Assembly (NCBI RefSeq): GCF_036669915.1
Contig: NC_089314.1
Coordinates: 2,614,620 to 2,678,619, forward strand
Direction: 5' to 3'
Length of the DNA: 64,000 nucleotides
Source: Pocillopora verrucosa
Taxonomy: Eukaryota; Cnidaria; Anthozoa; Scleractinia; Pocilloporidae
Part shown: positions 1 to 11,807 of the stretch, piece after piece
How the letters are laid out: every line of letters begins with the position of its first letter
Position numbering within the stretch: the first letter of the stretch is position 1
Program-made: the position numbers and the translations under genes
Notes under the pieces: generated by a model
The model's database searches: none
What the model was told of the DNA's origin: nothing
What the model saw: the letters and a program-made list of their open reading frames with translations, nothing else

Positions 1-2
1 TT

Positions 3-287
3 CTTAATATAGTGCTACAATTTGGCGTTACAGCAAATTTTTCGTACTCGACATTGTCAATCCTACTCGTTAGGGTCTTACAATTTAGCAATTCTCTCGT
101 GAACGTGATAATTTATCCGTTTAGAATCCCAGGATTTAGGAATACCCTTTGGCGGATGCTCCGCTGCCGTCAAAGGTTCGACGATCTGGCCCTAACGCCA
201 GCTAGGTCAGGGTCTGTTGTGTCCCTGAAGAGACGAAAGAGTTCCAATTTTTTACCAGCGAACCCTAATCAGGAAATTGCATTGTAA
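3..287 (+). CDS. Class A GPCR, 3' end only (partial)
   Basis: The frame is open to the left edge of the window and ends in TAA at 285-287, so the start lies outside. The visible part reads as transmembrane helix 7 with the NSxxNxxxY-type signature in the form N-S-L-V-N-V-I-I-Y, followed by PFRIPGFRNTLWRMLRCR, a typical amphipathic helix 8 ending in a cysteine, and then a basic tail of about 40 residues. The usual proline of NPxxY is replaced by valine. The sequence differs clearly from the NRY receptors further right (no AFTNGEFRRE), so it belongs to another class A subfamily, perhaps the amine/adenosine-like cnidarian receptors. Ligand and coupling cannot be told from this fragment. A polyadenylation signal follows 23 bases after the stop. 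Confidence 0.75.
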   Translation, partial: LNIVLQFGVTANFSYSTLSILLVRVLQFSNSLVNVIIYPFRIPGFRNTLWRMLRCRQRFDDLALTPARSGSVVSLKRRKSSNFLPANPNQEIAL

Positions 288-310
288 ATCCGTCATTGTC
301 TTCACTTTTA

Positions 311-316
311 AATAAA
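311..316 (+). promoter_or_regulatory. Probable polyadenylation signal of the left-edge GPCR
   Basis: A canonical AATAAA lies 23 bases downstream of the receptor stop codon, which suits a short 3' UTR. Confidence 0.4.
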
Positions 317-1739
317 CTCATCTGCTTTAGGTATGGAGGTGGGATTTATGTAAGGCGTGGTGTTGGGATAGGTTATAAATCGAGAAGAGGCACCTAGTCT
401 CCTTTCTTAGAGCCTAACATCTCATCAGGGGCTTTAACATTTTAAAATGTGTCTGAAAAGAGAAACGTCAGTCCTTGTCTGGGAACTGCCCCTTCGCTTC
501 TATTCTTCTACAAAGTCTTAGTTTGAGCTCGTCAATCGCGCAAAAATTATGGTGTTATGAGTAATTGTTGTAAATATAAGCTTCTAGAAATCTCTAGACT
601 GATTAGTCATGCTGACTTACATATCATGGAACTTTCCAAAACATTTCATCAAGTTACGCAGTTATTAGGAAATACTAAAAGGTATTTTGTAAGCCTCTGG
701 AAGGTTTCATAAAATATGTTAAGATTCACCTACGTAGTAGCAGGAGTAGTTGTTGCTGTCGGAGCGACGACTGTCTTTTAAAGCTATACCGTGAGAAAGT
801 TACTGCGGAAGATTGCTCATTTCAAGGAACTTTGGAGATTGTGTCAGTGGCGAGCTGGGATAAAGACTGTGGTGGGCTTAGTGGGCTTATTAAGCTTAGT
901 AACGATAAGTATTGTACTGCTTTTGGGAGTCGCTCCTTGTTAAGAACATTAATCGCTGTGTAATAAAGCAGTTGAGTTTGTAGGCTTGTTGTCTTTTTCT
1001 GGCGGTCAGATTATACCGTGACAATAGGTTTACTCCTCCATCAAGTTCTTCGGGGAAGGCCTCAGTGGGGCAAATTTTTGGCGAACGAGTGCTCAGTATT
1101 TCTTCATGAAAGGGGACCCTGAATAACGGGAAAAATTCTTATTGCAACCTGTTCCAATGCTTTGTAGAAGATTCTTTAGAAATGACCCAGCGAACTCTGC
1201 ATGAAAACGAGACAACTGCATGAAACGTCACAAAAACGTCGAAGATCTAGATCTATGTTATCACTGATATCATGAGCTCATGTTTAGTGTATGAGTTACA
1301 AGCTTAGTCACGTTATGTTGGTCGAATTAAAAGACTTTTAACCTTCCTACCATGTCTAAAATGTTTATGATACTAGGTACAATATGACAGTTGGTCATTA
1401 ATTCTCAGAGGATGGTGGATATCGATGCCTGAACGTAACAATGGCGCAATAAACGTTTACAGTGTCATTGTTTTTTGGTTCAAATAAGCTGATCATGCAT
1501 TGTTATAGCTGTCTCTTATATACATGCCAGTTTGGAAAAGGATCTTTTTGAGGCAATTTTACGAATGACCTCATATTTATGCATCTGAATGATTACCATA
1601 TTTATCGAATTCCTAAATTTGATGTCAGCGAAGTTACCTCCGGATAGCTGTTTATTGACTCATTTATGATCTGACATAACACTTTTGTTAGTTCTTCTTC
1701 TTCTAGCGGAATAGAAGCACTTTCAAACTTAAAATTTAA
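317..1739. other. Intergenic, nothing recognised
   Basis: AT-rich sequence without a long open frame. I see no RNA gene, receptor homology or terminal repeat in it. The missing left end of the decayed transposon that follows may lie here. Confidence 0.4.
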
Positions 1740-2520
1740 AAGAGGCACTGTCGATAATATAGACGGAGATTTACAGAGTTTGGTTTTTGAATTTAAAGCC
1801 GGAAATAAACGCCTCATGGAAGAAATTCGTCACATCACTGCCGAAGAGGAGAGCTTGAAATCAGAAGTTGCGGAATTGAGTCGCCCCAAAACGATGTTGC
1901 AGGCAAACATAATTACCTTAGACAAATTTGTGGAGTATGATAAGGATTTTATTATCTATACAGGATTTCCTAACCGCGCAGTGTTCGATAGTATCTATGC
2001 ATGTTTAAACCCTGGAAGCCAAGGAGATAATATTATCTACTGGCATTCACAATCAGATGATTTTATGGAAAATTAGAGAGCTGGTGAGGATTCCCCTAAA
2101 CATGGCAGCTAAAATCAAAGTAATAATTTTGAAAAACTCTATGTTGGTTGAGGCAAGGGTTCAGGGAACGGCATTTAACCAATTTATTTAATATATCTCG
2201 GACTCCTCTGAGCTGCATCATCATTTCGTGGATAAATTTTATGTTTTTGAAAATTGCCACCTTTCCATTGTGGCCTTCAAGGGAAAAGTTGAGGGACATA
2301 TGGCTGCCGATTTAAAGGAAAAAGATATTCATCCACCAGAGTCATCATCGACGGCACTGAGGTTGGGTGCCAGATGCACGAGAGTCTCCGTCTAAAAGTA
2401 ATGAGCTTTACAGCTCATAAATGACCCACAACACTCAGGGTTGGTTGGTATGAACCAAAGAAGCCAAGAGGGCATTCCCCAAATCGAGTGTCTTCCAGAG
2501 GTAAATTGCACTTAGTGGAT
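1740..2520 (+). pseudogene. Decayed ISL2EU-like (DDE_Tnp_4) transposase
   Basis: The first part (1780-2076) is open and encodes a coiled, charged segment followed by F-I-I-Y-T-G-F-P-N-R-A-V-F-D, which matches the Tnp4-type helix-turn-helix block (a yTGFP..vF signature) that precedes the catalytic domain in ISL2EU/Harbinger-like transposases. Further on, in shifting frames, are a W-I-N-F-containing stretch, F-P-L-W-P-S-R-E-K-L (about 2257-2292) and S-S-T-R-V-I-I-D-G-T-E (about 2335-2365). The last two correspond to the WPsRe and YPsTRvIIDaTE motifs, the second including the catalytic aspartate. Several stops and frameshifts separate the pieces and I cannot trace the remaining catalytic residues. 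The sequence runs toward the palindromic terminus at about 3036. It is a dead copy and the reading is homology by eye. Confidence 0.7.
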
Positions 2521-2977
2521 GTGTTAAAACTAGCCCAAGCTTGGAACTGTGCTGGACAAGAGGCGAAGTTTACGCTTTGTATGAATAAAGTTCTCGTTTG
2601 GGTCGACAAGTAAACGTTTGGAATATTTGTCTTGAAGTACTCGTTCACCCTGAACAAAAAAAAAGAGGACAAAGAAACAAGCAGTTTGGCCAAGTCTTCA
2701 GGTGACATGTATGTACCGCTTACGCTTACTTGTTGACAATCCTTTGCACGAATCGCCCCGACATTGTAGCCATAACATAAGTTCAGCATTCTTTAACCGA
2801 GACGAAGGAACACTCCCATTTGAACAACTTTAAGGAATATCTCCATCGGCTCGAAATGAAGGACCGCTTCAACGTTTTTTCTCGAAGACGCCACCTGTGG
2901 CCCCCGATGCCTCGTTTTAATGCTATTCGAACCAGATTATCTCGGTTAGCTACCATTTTGGAATGATGCGAACAATA

Positions 2978-3096
2978 ATAATAAATATATGTTATTTGCC
3001 GGCTGGGAGGTCCGTATGGTGAAAAACTGTGACCGAGGTCACAGTTTTTCACCATACGGACCGACCCTTAGCCGGTAAATAACATATTTATTGTTT
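2978..3096. repeat. Near-perfect palindrome, likely ISL2EU terminal repeat or MITE
   Basis: Arms of about 57-60 bp face each other with only two bases between them (centre near 3036). The inner arm contains GGTCCGTATGGTGAAAAACT and the outer arm ATAAATATGTTATTT-type sequence, with a small indel between arms. A diverged element with the same outer and inner motifs occurs at 5501-5612. It sits at the downstream side of the decayed transposase, so it is probably that element's terminus or a related MITE. Confidence 0.75.
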
Positions 3097-4004
3097 TTAA
3101 ACTTGACGAAATTCTTTCCGAAAGAACCCGAATAATTTATGGCTGTAAATACGGCAAGATCTTCCATAAATTGAACAATTTTTGAGTGAGTAAATGGTAG
3201 TTAAAATAGAGGTGATGCAAATTAAAGAGAGATGCCTCAGCGAAACATTTTCATTTCCGTAACGATAAAGGTGATTTAAAAGGCTTCCAAACAAACTTTG
3301 AAACATTATTTTTACAAGTATCTGTCACAATCTGACACCTGTCAATTAGAGAGCGCGCAAGAAAAAAAAAGCGCAGGAACATTTAAAAACCAACAGAACT
3401 AGTTTGGCAAGGACTGTTACGACAATGTTTTCTTCAAAATCAGTCTATGATCTAACGGAAAGTATTATTCACTCTCATCGACCATTTATTCATGTACGAA
3501 GATTTACCTCTTTTCATTAAGTAGACGGCGAGGAAAGTAATTGTGAGTAAATTCAATTTTTTTATTTTGAGGTTGTGAGAGTTTGCTCGTTTATTTGCTG
3601 TAATGGCGTGTGTATCTCTGGTCTTTCCTAAACAAAAACTAAATTCGAACGGCACACTCCAACGAGACACAAGGGAATTTAATGCGGCCTTTTCTTAAAA
3701 AATTCCTTCAATTTCTGTTGAGCAATTTACGGTACAATTGTCCAAATTGAACGGAATTGGAAAAACTCACCGGGAGCGTATATTTGTTGTAGAACTTAAA
3801 TTAAAACTTCGCTCGCTCTTTCACTACGAACAAATTGCTCGAGAAAATTCAGATATTAAATGAATGAAAGTTCCATCGTTCAGTTTAACTGTAACCAAAT
3901 ACCTCACGTTTCAACTTTCTGGGTACTTTTTGTGAACGATTAAAATTAATTGCAGACGGTTTTTAGGCCGCTTACCAACCACCGTAATGACACTATTGTT
4001 TATA
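3097..4004. other. Intergenic, nothing recognised
   Basis: No supported gene. Short open frames on either strand show no domain and resemble chance frames in AT-rich DNA. Confidence 0.35.
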
Positions 4005-4287
4005 CAAATTCATTCTGAAACCAATATTTTTCTGTCAACCAAAGTGATTTGATAGAGATAAAAAAGAGGATTCATAAGTTATTTATCGGCTTGAGGTAGT
4101 AACCGACGTGATTGCTTAAAAATACTGCCCAGCCGGAAAACGAGAGCAAATTCATTCTGAAACCAATATTTTTCTGTCAAACAAAGTGATTTGATAGAGA
4201 TAAAAGAGAGGATTCATAAGTTATTTATCGGCTTGAGGTAGTAACCGACGTGATTGCTTAAAAAAACTGCCCAGCCGGAAAACGAGG
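4005..4287. repeat. Tandem duplication, two copies of 142 bp
   Basis: Copy 1 spans 4005-4146 and copy 2 spans 4147-4287. They differ at only a few positions (for example one A/C change and A-run length), so the duplication is recent. No coding potential seen. Confidence 0.9.
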
Positions 4288-4716
4288 TATATTTATGAAA
4301 AATGACAATGAAAGTTGGGATGTCCTCGGCGACTCACGAAAGCGTTACCGTGGCCCGTGGGCAGAGATAGGAAAATACTGACCGGGTAAAGATCCAATCA
4401 GATTGCAAGATTCGTTACCGTACCCTCTAAAAAAACAATAAAAAAATATATCTTCCTCAAGCATTCATATTCGTATTCAAAACAAAATTTATATTCCAAA
4501 CGAAGAGAGGTGGCGTGAGCGTGCATCTGTACTGTCATAGAGCACGCTGCAGTAAGCCAATCAGAATCTTTGCTAGAATGGTTCAAATAATTTAATCGGT
4601 TGAACAAGACTGAAGCTGTCAAATTGTCAAGCCATTAAATTTCAAAAACCATTGAAGTTTACAAATCGAAATAGAATGACGAATGTCGAATGCCGAATGC
4701 AAACATCCTGTTGGAC

Positions 4717-4787
4717 GATTCTGAGCGTTAGCGCTGGGAAGTCATTAATAACCTGAACACTTATATAAGAAAGTTATTTGAAATAAG
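4717..4787 (+). promoter_or_regulatory. Receptor-upstream module (putative first exon), orphan
   Basis: Begins with GATTCTGAGCGTTA, continues through CGCTGGGAAG, and ends in AATAAG followed by a splice donor (GT at 4788, GTAGG context). The same module precedes several receptor copies in this window. No receptor follows before the next module at 8218, so this copy appears orphaned. Confidence 0.4.
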
Positions 4788-5500
4788 GTAGGCTATGACA
4801 ATACTTTATTCATCGATTCGATTTTGACTTTAAATTATTCTGGCAACCAATGACGAACACCATCATTTTCAATGTTTTTATAGCTTCATCTTAGATTCAA
4901 AAATGAGTGACAAAAAGATTGAGCTTTAGATATATTGGGTGCCATATTGTAACAATTTTGTCTAAAAATGTTAGCCTTGAAAGATATTAGTTATGAAACT
5001 TCTATGTAGAACTCATTTGAAACGTTTTGCTTGTTATTGATCTTTGCAAAGACATCGTCACAGCTAAGTACATTTTCATTCCATGCTTATATGCACTATT
5101 GAAGGAGATGAAAACGCAGTCTCTCTTAAAGCAGTCCAGTGCATATCGGTTAAAAAATCGATTTCTTTCAAACCTTACCCATGAATCTGTCATAGTCTAA
5201 ATAGTTTAAACCACCTTGGTTTTTCGAAATATCGCGAAATAATTTTCTCCCGAGCGAAAATGGTTTTAGCACTCAAAGGCCAATTTTTAACGGCGCCGAT
5301 CATTAAGAAGGTGTCTCGTAAAGTTGATTAGACAAGGGCCATCTCGTGGGTAAAGTTTGAAAGAAATAAATCTTTTGAACCGAAATGCACCTGACCTCTT
5401 AAAGAGAATGTATCTTAATTTCTTGGTTAAGGTAACTGTCGACAAGTTAGGGTGCCTTGCGGAAAATTCGAGGTCGTCTTGCGCGTGTTACTTTAAATAG

Positions 5501-5612
5501 ATAAATATATGTTATTCACCAGACGGGAGGTCTGTATCGGGAAAAACTGTGCCCGAGGTCTTGGATACAGGCCTCGGGCGGTACACAAGACAGAGTAATA
5601 ACATTTTTATTT
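5501..5612. repeat. Palindromic MITE-like element, same family as 2978-3096
   Basis: Outer ends ATAAATATATGTTATT and AATAACATTTTTATTT are inverted copies. The inner part carries GGGAGGTCTGTAT, GGGAAAAACTGTG and an inverted GCCCGAGG/CCTCGGGC pair. It shares the termini and inner motifs of the palindrome at 2978-3096 but is more diverged. Confidence 0.65.
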
Positions 5613-8217
5613 TTTTCTAAAACCTAACAAATGGTTGCGAAAAGAACCCATGGAGCTGTGAGCGGGCCGGATGGGGAGAATACTGCCCGCTCTCAGACAC
5701 GAAGATAAAATAAAATTTGAACCGGGGATAAAATTGAACCACAACTTAGACGTGCAGAGTTGCGAAACCCTTCGCTGTCTCGTCTATAGAAATGAAATAT
5801 CATAAAAACTCGTTAATCAGCCAAACAACTTTGAAGCAAATCAAAAGAAGCAAACATGTTTTTTATCAACGATTACATGTTCATTCATCCCTCTACAAGC
5901 CCACATGCGTATAACTTTAAACACTGTAACACGGCTTTTTCACAGGATGCCCAGCGATCACGAGGTTCACGTTTCGCGTGGTCTGGAAGTTATAATGTAA
6001 CTATGTACCACAACAAATTCGTGTTCGCGTTCTCTTTCCCTCAGATGAAGGAAAAGAAAGTCAGACAAACAATGGGAAAACTTCTCCCTCTTCTATTGGA
6101 AGTAGGACTTCATTGCTGGACACTTGTAATTTTGTCAAACTCCCAAGCTCGACATACGCATCACCACGCGCGAGAAAATAGAGCTTATTTCATATTCATT
6201 CACTGACTCTTATTTATCTTTTAACTTAGTCATTTATTTCCAAAACTTATCCACCTGTTTGTTTTATATTTTTTTAATGTCATATATGTATCAGTAATAA
6301 TAATCCTCGTATTAGGTATTTGTGTCGCAAGTGTTAGTCTTTATTAAGAAGCATATTCACGGCATGCACGTGCCAACCAATATATATATATATATATATA
6401 AAAAAACATTTAAAACCTTTTTTCCTCAAAGCCAGAATCTATACTTTATGGTATGTTATTTTCCATGCTTTAATTATTTTAACACCTCTTCGTACAGGTA
6501 CAGAAATAATACAGACCAGTTGTAAGATTACTGGGCCGTTGAAAAGTCACAAGGCATCCTGTAGTATGTAATTTCCTGGATTTTATTTTTGAAAATAACC
6601 ATATATTTCGAATATCGTAAAGGTTACATGAATTTATACAGCATAACAACCTTTAGTGTTGACTGATGCTAAAAGTTTCAGTATTGTGCCAAATTCACGG
6701 AAATGATAATAATTGATTTTCGGGCTTCGTTTTTGCATTGCTTCCTGGACATATCGGCTGTGTTTCGCCCGTTTGGTTGCGTGGATGAAAGAAAAAGCAA
6801 AACTGAAAACAAAAAGATGGAAATCGAAGATTAATAACTTAATCAATGAACGAAGCAATTTATAATTACAGCAAAGTTTGCCAAACCAGGAACACGTGGA
6901 GCTGATAGCGCGCGCAATATACTTTTAGGAGTCTATTTTCATTCTTCTTCGGTTAGCATTCATTCCGTTACCAATATTGATCCTTATTGTATCTTTTAAG
7001 AAACGAAACATAGTTTCTAGGATAAGTTGGGTTTTGCTAAGATTTCTGTTTAGGCGCCAGTTTCAAAATTTTCCAGATTATTGGAGACTGCTAAAGAATG
7101 CCTATTTATTTTTAAAAAAAGGACGAAATTAGGTTAGGCGTTGAGGATGCTTCAATTTGTTAACGAGATACGAATTATAACTGAAAAATGCAACTGAATT
7201 TGCTGAGTTCAGTTGAAGCGTTGCTACTCTTGGCCTATCCTTGGAACCGATACAGTATTATCTTTGGGTTTTGATATGCTCTATAAGATTTTCTAATTCT
7301 AAGTTTAGCTGTCATTTTGCTTGTATTGATATCATAATAAAGTTCGGGTGTAATGCGCGTCTTCATTGGTTGAAAGAGCATCCTCGATCAGAGAACAGAG
7401 CTTAGAGCTGAGTTGAAGCTGTCACGCCATCTGCCGCTTTATATTATGTCCGACCTTTCATAGACTTCTCTCTAGCTTTTTTTCGTTAATTGAAAGTGAA
7501 ACTTTGGAACAAGTGAGCCGCTAAGTAGCAACAGAAGAACCGAACAAAGGTTTGAAAACATGCCAAGCGCCTCAATTTACATTGTTATATCGTGAGCAGA
7601 GACGAAAATCCTCAATGAGAAAACGAAGGGGATAGTCCGACTTTTGAAGGTTTTCACGCTCAGTTAGATTGCAAGCTTACTTACGGTACAAATAAATAAA
7701 ACACTGCTAATACTTATAGTATACGTGATTTTGTGTTCAAAACAGATCAAGACAGGAATGATAAAAAATATAGCCAAATTAGCACAACTGTTAAAAGTAA
7801 CTGATCATGCTGAGGTCTATCGCGGCTAGCTCATAATGGCGATCTGCTTAAAGGAAACGATAAATCGCTGAACACAATTCTACGTCCTGGAAATCTCACC
7901 CATGCAACCATCTGTTACCTTATTGAATGAGTTAAACAACGCTATTTAGAATTGTTAACGTAACTCATCAAAATAACCGATCAGAGTGTATATAACCAGT
8001 GAGAGAAACTATTAACTCCTTTTAAATCCCTAGCCACAGGCAACAGTCATCCTTTAATTGTCGCGTATCATAAATAATTGAAAAGAAAAAGAAAGAAAAG
8101 AAAAAAAAATTACAAAGGCTTTTTTGAAAAAAATGTTAATCAACTCTCAGTCTGCAATTTTCTTATTGAACAGCTGTGCTCATCACATGAAGGTTTTGCT
8201 ATGCAAGCACCCTGTTC
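5613..8217. other. Intergenic stretch with a dinucleotide repeat
   Basis: Contains a short (TA)n run near 6379-6402. The open frame at 5856-6206 encodes 116 residues with no motif I recognise and is not annotated as a gene. No other structure was recognised. Confidence 0.35.
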
Positions 8218-8294
8218 GATTCTAAGTGTTATTCCCGGGAAAATTATGAAGAGATCGAGGATCCATATCATCGAAGAAGGTTTTCATAGATGAG
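8218..8294 (+). promoter_or_regulatory. Receptor-upstream module (putative first exon), orphan
   Basis: GATTCTAAGTGTTA followed by CCCGGGAAAATTATGAAGA and, 77 bases from the start, a strong donor TGAG|GTAAG (GT at 8295). A second related start at 8552 (GATTCTGAGTGTTATCG) lacks an obvious donor. No receptor sequence follows either before 10.8 kb. Confidence 0.4.
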
Positions 8295-8551
8295 GTAAGC
8301 TATAAAATTATTTAACATCAGATGACAAATTATTTCAGCCTCGGGTTAGTTCACTATCCGTATGTTTTATGGATCCATTCTATTTTTTTTTACCATGCAG
8401 CCTTTATACAAAAACCACAGAACAGAAAATCATGCGTCCATTTTGTACATATTGTTAAATATTATTATTCAGTGCGCGATCTACTTTTTCTTATTGAACG
8501 GCTTTGCATAACCTATAAAATGCTGAATTTTGCAATGAGAAAGCATTGTTT

Positions 8552-8600
8552 GATTCTGAGTGTTATCGTCGGAAAGTTATTAAAAGCCTTTACATGGAAT
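8552..8600 (+). repeat. Partial copy of the receptor-upstream module
   Basis: Shares GATTCTGAGTGTTATCG and CGGAAAGTTATTAAAA with the module family, preceded by TTCTTATTGAAC-type sequence also found before the 8218 copy. No splice donor is evident, so it looks like a decayed duplicate. Confidence 0.4.
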
Positions 8601-9314
8601 GACAAAACGAGATATTCGATAATAATCGTTTGCATTACTTTTGCGGAGTTCTGTCTAAGAACGTTGTTTGAGATAAGACAAGATAAGCTATGCCAATTAT
8701 TTACTTCACAAATAACTTTCAACCTTAAATTATTTTGTCAACTTCTACAAACGCTTCTACAAACGCTAAACACGGACTTGATACCACCTCTTCTATTCTT
8801 TTGCTTCTACTTGTGACAAGCATCAGTACCCATGCCGAAATTTGGGCCTCAATCCCCACTATAGTTCCGCCATGTTAGAAGGAAAGAGCTGACGTCAGCT
8901 TGATCAGGTTATCTATGGATATGTGCTGAATATTTGCTGTCCATTGATATAAGCCTAAACCTGGGCCCTACAAATGAACTCGAAACTGAAGCATTGAAGC
9001 GCATTTTTTATCAAAATTTATGCCAAAGAAGCATCTTCATTTAGCGTGTAAGATCTGCAAGTGAATCTATCATCTTAATTGTCTGCGCGCCGATTTTGAA
9101 TTGAATCGATAGCATCGTCAGTGCAGTGAGAGCAATCCAGAACCTGAAGAGACCAGTGAGCTGGGCGAGCATTTTATTCCACCGAAGCTGCGGGAGGTTA
9201 TGATACTTTGAGGCCTAAATTTGTTCACCAAACCAAACAGGCTCTTAGCGAGAAAAGTAAACACTGAGCTAAGCTTCGCCTTTTGTTGCATAGACAGTAC
9301 TCAAGAATACAATT

Positions 9315-9780
9315 GGTAACTTCGTCCGAGACATGGCTAAAGCCCGACAGAAACGACGGTTAATTTGGGATCTCGGGTTACAGGCTTTTCAGAAAGGACA
9401 AATAGGTTAAATAAACCCTGGAGTGATTTTATACGAGCGTTCGTCACGGTTACTGACCGACGCGCGCAAGTGATACAGAAGTGTGTGCTATTGAGAAGAG
9501 GCTCAGTGAAGAACTGTATAAAATTGAATGCTGAATGTCTCAAACACTGAATGCATGCTTTAACAGGGTTCACGAGTTTGGTTATCTAGGCGTGGAATTT
9601 GATGATCGCCTTAGTTGGAGCAGTCATGTTAGGCAAATGATCTTTAAGGAAAGCAAGTACATAGGCATATTAGGCTCTCAACAGTAATTTCACAGCTCAG
9701 AGTGTCAGTGATGTCTACATATCGCTAATTAGACCAACATTAGATTATTGAAATACAGTGTGAGGTTGTTGCGGTAAGGA
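9315..9780 (+). pseudogene. Rearranged LINE remnant: endonuclease piece joined to RT tail
   Basis: Near 9330-9400 the + strand reads S-E-T-W-L-K-P-D and then I-S-G-Y-R-L-F-R-K-D, the start of the apurinic-type endonuclease of L2/CR1-class LINEs. Near 9575-9640 it reads Y-L-G-V-E-F-D-D-R-L-S-W-S-S-H-V-R-Q, the end of the reverse transcriptase. The roughly 2 kb expected between them is missing, and stops interrupt both pieces. This is an internally deleted dead copy. Confidence 0.75.
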
Positions 9781-10044
9781 AAATTTTCAGTCATTAATTT
9801 TAAGAGTGAATTTTCAATCTTATGCATGAGTAAACATTGATTTTATGCAATTTGTTTATATAAAATTAATCTGTTGTAACTCTGAAATAACGTGCATTCT
9901 AAGTAACATTTGCGTAACATTCAATTTATTCAACTTTTATATAACATTCATTTTTATGTAAATTTTATTAAAACAATTCTCTGTTACCGTGCTTAGGGCT
10001 CTTATTGAATCAATTCTATGTCACTACGCCCAGGGTTCCTATTG

Positions 10045-10125
10045 ATAGCAGGTTGTATTCAAGCGGCTGAAAAAGACCACCCTGAGCCTTAAAAGTAATT
10101 AAAGGTGCCTTCTGTCTGTTTTGAA
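10045..10125 (+). mobile_element. LINE-type 3' tail fragment
   Basis: CCTGAGCCTTAAAAGTAATTAAAGGTG followed by TCTGTCTGT closely resembles the tail at 18003-18150 (CCTGAGCCTTAGATTAAAT, AAGGTGTCTGTCTGT). The shared end with short tandem TCTG is typical of non-LTR 3' tails. The family is not identified. Confidence 0.4.
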
Positions 10126-10207
10126 CATATTAGGAAAGATTATTGAGAGCTCGGCCGAGTACAGCTTATAATTTAAGTGCTGATATCACAAAGCAAACTC
10201 CTCGTTC

Positions 10208-10278
10208 GATTCTGAGTGTTTTTGCCGGAACATTATAAAGAACCCGTGGATTCATATAAGAAGTTTTTTTTTAATGAG
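10208..10278 (+). promoter_or_regulatory. Receptor-upstream module of A1 (putative first exon)
   Basis: GATTCTGAGTGTTTTTGCCG, then AACATTATAAAGAACCC, ending at TAATGAG|GTAGG (GT at 10279). The A1 pseudogene has a polypyrimidine tract plus CAG at 10831-10840, just before its ATG, giving a predicted 562-bp leader intron. Confidence 0.5.
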
Positions 10279-10849
10279 GTAGGCTATGGAAATTATTTAC
10301 TTATCCATTCGCTTTTAGCTAAAAACTATTTTCGCAACTGAGGAGCATCACCATACTCTTTAATATTTCTGTTGATTCAACCAAAATTCAGGAAGAAGTG
10401 ATTACAAGATCTAGCTACTGAACTACAATGCCAATCTGTGAAAATTACGTCTAAAATGCTTGGACTCAGTGAAGTCCATGTTCACACCATCTAATACGTT
10501 TTAGTTGTTATTTGTTTATGTAAAGATATTTTCAAAATACGTTGTCCTCTAACCTTATATGTAACGATGGAGATGTGTTCAAATAATACATTGATAACAA
10601 GATTTAACTGAAGAGCATATATGGCTGCCTAAAATTTATGTTGATTTTAACTTTATGCACGACTCGAAACTGTTATGAAAGATTGGTAGGTGACGTGCCT
10701 CAAACATACATTAGGACCGACCGGAAAACACATGCTTGATGCCGTGATTGTAAAAAAGAAACGAGCTTTTCTAGACAGCCTAACGTATTGGAAAGAAAAT
10801 CAGTTATTTATTCACTTATTCATTCATTGCGCTTTTTCAGGTAGACAAG

Positions 10850-11807
10850 ATGTCAAACTTAGAGCTACCAAGTCGAAGCATAGCTGTTGTTGTAATTGAG
10901 GCAAGCATTTGCGTTGCTCTCAACATTACGAGCCTTATTGGAAATAGTCTGGTTTGTGTAGCAGCCTACAGAAACCTTAACCTGCGATCCACTACCAACC
11001 TGTACATCATTGCCTTAGCAGTCAGTGATCTTTTAGTTGCAACCATAGAAATACCTCTGACTTCTTCAACGCTGATCGTTGGAAAATGGGACTTTGGCGA
11101 CGCTTTCTGCCAAATTCAAGGCTTTGTTGCTGAATTCGCCTATTACGTGACCCCAGCAACCCTCGGTTTGACAGCGTTTAACCGTTACGTCAAAATTGTG
11201 AAGACGAACCACTACAATACGATTTTTTCACCCCGAAGATCTAAGATATGGCTGAGTTGCTTGTGGCTTTCCCTTGCACTTTACCTGCTGATTGTCCGAG
11301 TCACAAATTGGATCACAATTAATTTCGTTCAAAGCTTTGCATTGTGCGCCTTTTCTTATCCAAGCGATGAAAGTCAAATCGTTCATTATTGTATCACTGT
11401 TGGATTGCTTTTTGTTGCACCGCTGTGCATCGGTACTTTTAGTTATTATAAGATATTTCTCAAAACCAACGAGCATCAACAAAATGTGGTCAGTTCGCTA
11501 CAAACAGAACTGACAATGGTGCGTTAAACAACTCAGTGAAAGAAACCAATCTTACTCGAATGCTGTTCATCGTGGCCGCGGGATTTTTGTGTTCCTGGAT
11601 ACCAATGTGGGCAATAGTCCTCTGGTTTCGTTTTTCCCCTGAAACCTGCCCAAGAATTGCAGCTTTGGTTAATATTTTATCTTTTTTTTAAGTGCTTCAG
11701 TAAATCCTATTATTTACGCTTTCACTAATGGCGTGTTCCGGAAGGAATTTCGAAAATTGCTCTGTTGCTGCCGTGAAAGGGTAAGAATGATGCCAATCGG
11801 TAACTAA
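10850..11807 (+). pseudogene. Receptor A1: class A GPCR with two frameshifts
   Basis: Starts at an ATG ten bases after a pyrimidine tract and CAG. The first 225 codons give TM1 (G-N-S-L-V), TM2 (A-V-S-D-L-L), the TM3 cysteine, N-R-Y, TM4 and TM5, all intact. Near 11503 one base is missing relative to the intact paralogues, and the frame then hits a stop at 11525-11527. The next frame continues with C-S-W-I-P-M-W (TM6) until a second one-base loss in a T-run at about 11688. The third frame gives S-V-N-P-I-I-Y-A-F-T-N-G and a short cysteine-rich tail ending at 11805-11807. The product would lack TM6-TM7, so it is non-functional as a receptor. The lesions are young and few, and assembly or sequencing error in homopolymers remains possible. 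Confidence 0.85.

Noticed and set aside
2415..3055. Two - strand frames of 124 and 90 residues
   Set aside because: They overlap the decayed + strand transposase and the palindrome, and show no motif of their own.
5856..6206. 116-residue open frame
   Set aside because: No start context, motif, splice signals or duplicate to support it; AT-rich surroundings make such frames expected by chance.
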